Source: Turneriella parva DSM 21527
Lineage (GTDB): Bacteria; Spirochaetota; Leptospiria; Turneriellales; Turneriellaceae
Reading direction: 5' to 3'
NCBI RefSeq assembly: GCF_000266885.1
Contig: NC_018020.1
Span: 2,046,001-2,110,000 of the forward strand
DNA: 64,000 nucleotides
Below the pieces are notes generated by a model. It was given only the letters and a program-made list of their open reading frames with translations, was not told the origin of the DNA and did not search any database. Within the stretch, counting starts at the first letter, position 1, and each line of letters starts with the position of its first letter. The position numbers and the translations under genes were made by a program. Positions 61,581 to 64,000 of the stretch are shown piece after piece.

Positions 61581-61919
61581 ATGCTGCTACCCGCGCTCTC
61601 TGTTCTGTTACATGTCGACCTGCCGAAAAAATCGGGCGCCGGCACGTGCTACATCGTTGGGCAGCAATATTCTGATCGATTTCCTGAGCTGGTGATGGTC
61701 GAGCTTTCAAACGGCCGAGATTCAACCTGTTTTCAATACCGCTTCGAAATCTTGCGCGATCTCGAAGAAGGCTGGGTCTATTATACTGCAGAGTTGCAAG
61801 ATTCGCGACTTAAGCCTCTGAACAAAGTCGAGGCCGTTGAAGTTGCCGGCCAGAAATACCTGAGGATTGACGGGCGTGCTGAATCCCGTGACGATCTTGG
61901 GCCTGTGCCCGAGATTTGA
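61581..61919 (+). CDS. Small exported protein, unknown
   Basis: The protein of about 112 residues begins with a short hydrophobic stretch (MLLPALSVLLHVDLP), then a beta-rich domain (GTCYIVGQQYSDRFPELVMVELSNGRDSTCFQYRFEIL...). ATG at 61581 is chosen because upstream codons lie over a hairpin-rich non-coding stretch. No family recognised, and the first residues make only a weak signal sequence. It ends before a strong bidirectional hairpin. Existence as a gene is probable, not certain. Confidence 0.6.
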   Translation: MLLPALSVLLHVDLPKKSGAGTCYIVGQQYSDRFPELVMVELSNGRDSTCFQYRFEILRDLEEGWVYYTAELQDSRLKPLNKVEAVEVAGQKYLRIDGRAESRDDLGPVPEI

Positions 61920-61920
61920 A

Positions 61921-61949
61921 AATGCACTGCGCCTCAGGCGCAGTGCATT
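61921..61949. terminator. Bidirectional hairpin
   Basis: A perfect 13-bp stem AATGCACTGCGCC / GGCGCAGTGCATT with a TCA loop begins right after the small exported gene's stop and touches the stop of the convergent regulator gene at 61948. It should end both transcripts. Confidence 0.75.
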
Positions 61950-64000
61950 ATTGTAAAATCATAGTTTCGAGCTTTGCCGCCCGCTGGTGCTCAGGCTCGA
62001 GCTCGAGTACCCGCCGCAAATAGCCCTGTGCCTTGTTGGCGCGCCTCACCATGATATTGAGTTCAGCGGCGAGCAGCAGGTATTGCAGGTTATGGCCGTC
62101 ACGCAGCACGGCGCGCTCAGCCCATTGTAAAGCAGCCTTGATCTTTTTTTCGCGGCGTAAATTCTGCGCAATCAAATAACAGATTTCGATATCTTGCGGC
62201 CGCATTTCATAAATCTGCATCAAAAGTTCGGCTGCTTCATTGTATTGAGTTTTTTCAGCCAGCTCGTTTGCATGCTGGCGAAGCGCCTCTAGCTTCTCAT
62301 CTTGCTCTTCGACAGCCGCAGGTATTTCTTTCGGGTTAAATTCAATGCGCAGCAGAGACAGGTCATCCATAATTTCGCCCATACTCGCGACGCGATGGTG
62401 AATCTCTTGCAGGTTGCCTTTCGCCTCGCGCACGTGTTCAAGAAACAGCTGCTCGTTTTCATTGATGATGTTCGAGCCATCGGCGTTGTGCCCGAGAATG
62501 ACGTCGTCGCGACCGTCTGACCCCATGACGAGAATATCGCCGGGTTCGAGCTGAAAGCAGTGAATCTCGAGGGTGCCCTTGATGCCGGGCGTGCCGAGCT
62601 TGCGCAGAATTTCGGTATCGAGAAAGCGAGTCTCGCCGTTACGGTAAAGTACCATGCTCGGGTGTTCGGCGTTAATATAATACATGAGCCCTGATTTTTC
62701 GTCGATGAGCCCAATGACCAGCGAGATGAGCATCGAGCCCTCAAAACTTTCAAAGATGCGGTGCAGTTCGAGAAAGGTCGTGTGCAGCCAGATCTCGGGA
62801 AAAACATCAGAAAGTTCTTTCGTCCATCTGAGACGTTCGATCGTAGACTGAAAGACTGCCCCGAGCACGAGCGCGCCGCCTGCGCCCTGCATCGACTTGC
62901 CCATCGCATCGGCGTTGACAAACACAACAAACGGCTTGTCTTTCAGCATAATCGACGCGGCCATGTTGATGTCGCCGCCGATTTCAGATTTCCATTTTCT
63001 GAATTCAAAAGTTTTCTTTTGGCGGATTAAATACTCAATATCAATATTGTCGCTGTGCGCGGTGTTTGCGGCCAGCGGTTTTAGAAGCTGAGCGGTGAGA
63101 AAATAATCGGCGTCTTGTTGTTTCTTGAGATCTTGAACGCGTACAAGGCTCTCTTTGAGTTCGCGAGTGCGCTCTTCGACTTTCTTCTCAAGATTCTCAT
63201 TTAATTCTTCTACCTGGTTGTGTACCGTGAGAAAGCGGTTAGCAAGCATTACTGCGATGCCAATGACAAAAAGTGCAAACCCGTATTTCGTGAAGGCAAT
63301 GCCTGTTGCGAAAATGACCGAATCGAGAATGTCAAACACCGCTGTGCCCATAATAGTCAAAATACCGATCAGCAGGTTGCCGGCCGGTGAGAACAGCATC
63401 GTGTTTTTGAAAGCCGACAGGCTTTTGGCGATAGTCGTCACCTTTTGCGAATCGGCGTAACGGGTGCGAATTTCGCGTATCACAAACCGAAAGAGTTGAA
63501 ATGCAAGAAAATAGAGAATGCCGAGCAGGGCGCTCACCTGCCAGACGCGCAATATGGTCGTGTTAAAATGTGATGTGGTAGGTATTACCGCGAGCGAAAG
63601 TGCAGCCCCGAAGGCGCCGTAAATTTTCGGGAAGAGCGTGATGCGTTTTTCAAAGAGCCTGTCGATAAAGATCAAAAAGGGTGTTAAGACGTTAAAGAGT
63701 ACGATGTATTCAACTTTCTGAATAAGCGTAGTATCTTCGAAAATTTCAAAGACGATTGCTGTACGCGTAAAAAGATACACGAACAGGCCGACACAGAAGA
63801 TGCCGAAATAGAAGTTATAGCTTTCTTGCCGACGGCGCGAATAGAGCAGCAGGTGGTATAGACCGATCGCGAGATAGAGGCAAATCAGAATCAACACAAC
63901 AGTCTCGCTGCGGCGGCTGAGCAGTGTGCGCAGGTGATCGACCTCATAGGGTTGCCCGAGATAAAAGCCTACCTCGGCGCTGCCGTGGTCGCCCGCCAGA
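61948..64000 (-). CDS. 7TM sensor SpoIIE-like phosphatase with TPR tail, 5' partial
   Basis: At least 683 residues; the reading frame stays open to the right edge, so the N terminus is missing. The part before residue 34 of the visible frame (SAEVGFYLGQPYEVDHLR...) fits a 7TMR-DISM extracellular domain. Seven membrane segments follow, then a coiled coil (ELNENLEKKVEERTRELKESLVRVQDLKKQQD), a SpoIIE-like PP2C domain (FVNADAMGKSMQGAGGALVLGAVF, AEHPSMVLYRNGE, GDILVMGSDGRDDV) and a C-terminal TPR block (EKTQYNEAAELLMQIYEMRPQDIEICYLIAQNLRR...). Phosphatase target unknown; a metal site looks partly kept. Confidence 0.9.
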   Translation of the reverse strand, partial: LAGDHGSAEVGFYLGQPYEVDHLRTLLSRRSETVVLILICLYLAIGLYHLLLYSRRRQESYNFYFGIFCVGLFVYLFTRTAIVFEIFEDTTLIQKVEYIVLFNVLTPFLIFIDRLFEKRITLFPKIYGAFGAALSLAVIPTTSHFNTTILRVWQVSALLGILYFLAFQLFRFVIREIRTRYADSQKVTTIAKSLSAFKNTMLFSPAGNLLIGILTIMGTAVFDILDSVIFATGIAFTKYGFALFVIGIAVMLANRFLTVHNQVEELNENLEKKVEERTRELKESLVRVQDLKKQQDADYFLTAQLLKPLAANTAHSDNIDIEYLIRQKKTFEFRKWKSEIGGDINMAASIMLKDKPFVVFVNADAMGKSMQGAGGALVLGAVFQSTIERLRWTKELSDVFPEIWLHTTFLELHRIFESFEGSMLISLVIGLIDEKSGLMYYINAEHPSMVLYRNGETRFLDTEILRKLGTPGIKGTLEIHCFQLEPGDILVMGSDGRDDVILGHNADGSNIINENEQLFLEHVREAKGNLQEIHHRVASMGEIMDDLSLLRIEFNPKEIPAAVEEQDEKLEALRQHANELAEKTQYNEAAELLMQIYEMRPQDIEICYLIAQNLRREKKIKAALQWAERAVLRDGHNLQYLLLAAELNIMVRRANKAQGYLRRVLELEPEHQRAAKLETMILQ

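Overview
The window looks like a chromosomal segment of a spirochaete of the order Leptospirales, most like a Turneriella-type genome. This is inferred from gene content, not from any search: a cyclic-nucleotide-binding patatin, many class III nucleotidyl cyclases, SpoIIE-type phosphatases with membrane sensors, a small Borrelia/Leptospira-like outer-membrane barrel, a bacterial XPB helicase, and a diderm envelope with heptosyltransferase-like and Omp85-like proteins. Core genes are moderately GC-rich. No rRNA, tRNA or CRISPR array was seen.

Layout. 1-10 kb: murein hydrolases (mltG, a soluble lytic transglycosylase), a cNMP-binding patatin, a GatB/YqeY protein, a GAF/HD-GYP protein, then an AraC gene and a hemerythrin-like gene that appear fused out of frame by a deletion. 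10.2-17.8 kb: an accessory island. It is built as an integron-like array of at least seven cassettes separated by very long (225-369 bp) attC-like elements. The cassettes carry membrane proteins, a MazEF toxin-antitoxin pair, a GNAT acetyltransferase, an Imm63-like immunity protein and an M23 peptidase lipoprotein. No integrase is in the window. 17.9-23.4 kb: thiG, rpoZ, a membrane PP2C phosphatase, an exported protein and XPB. 23.6-24.7 kb: an IS30-family insertion sequence. 24.8-34.7 kb: outer-membrane barrel, AGPS-like flavoprotein, hybrid histidine kinase, GT9 transferase, tmk, acyl-CoA synthetase, GlmU-like protein, polyprenol/dolichol-kinase-like protein and a STAS protein. 34.8-45.9 kb: four class III nucleotidyl cyclases interleaved with yebC, a VapBC module, proS, a class II amidotransferase and apaG. 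46-51.1 kb: the elongasome operon mreC-mreD-mrdA-rodA. 51.2-64 kb: DUF4349-like protein, Omp85-like barrel, GNAT-like protein, lipid kinase, MATE pump, fmt, hemH, serC, and a 7TM-SpoIIE-TPR regulator running off the right edge.

How it fits together. The core genes serve cell-wall growth (MltG, Slt, MreCD/PBP2/RodA), envelope lipids and LPS, and dense second-messenger signalling (four cyclases, a cNMP-binding patatin as a possible effector, HD-GYP, two SpoIIE phosphatases, a STAS protein, a hybrid kinase). The cassette island is the most unusual part. Each complete cassette begins with a GTTRRRY-like box whose reverse complement recurs at the start of its own 3' element, with complementarity extending to about 17-20 bp. 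That is the signature of circularising integron cassettes, but the elements are far longer than ordinary attC sites. Two further mobile palindromic repeats sit in frame inside essential genes (proS and fmt).
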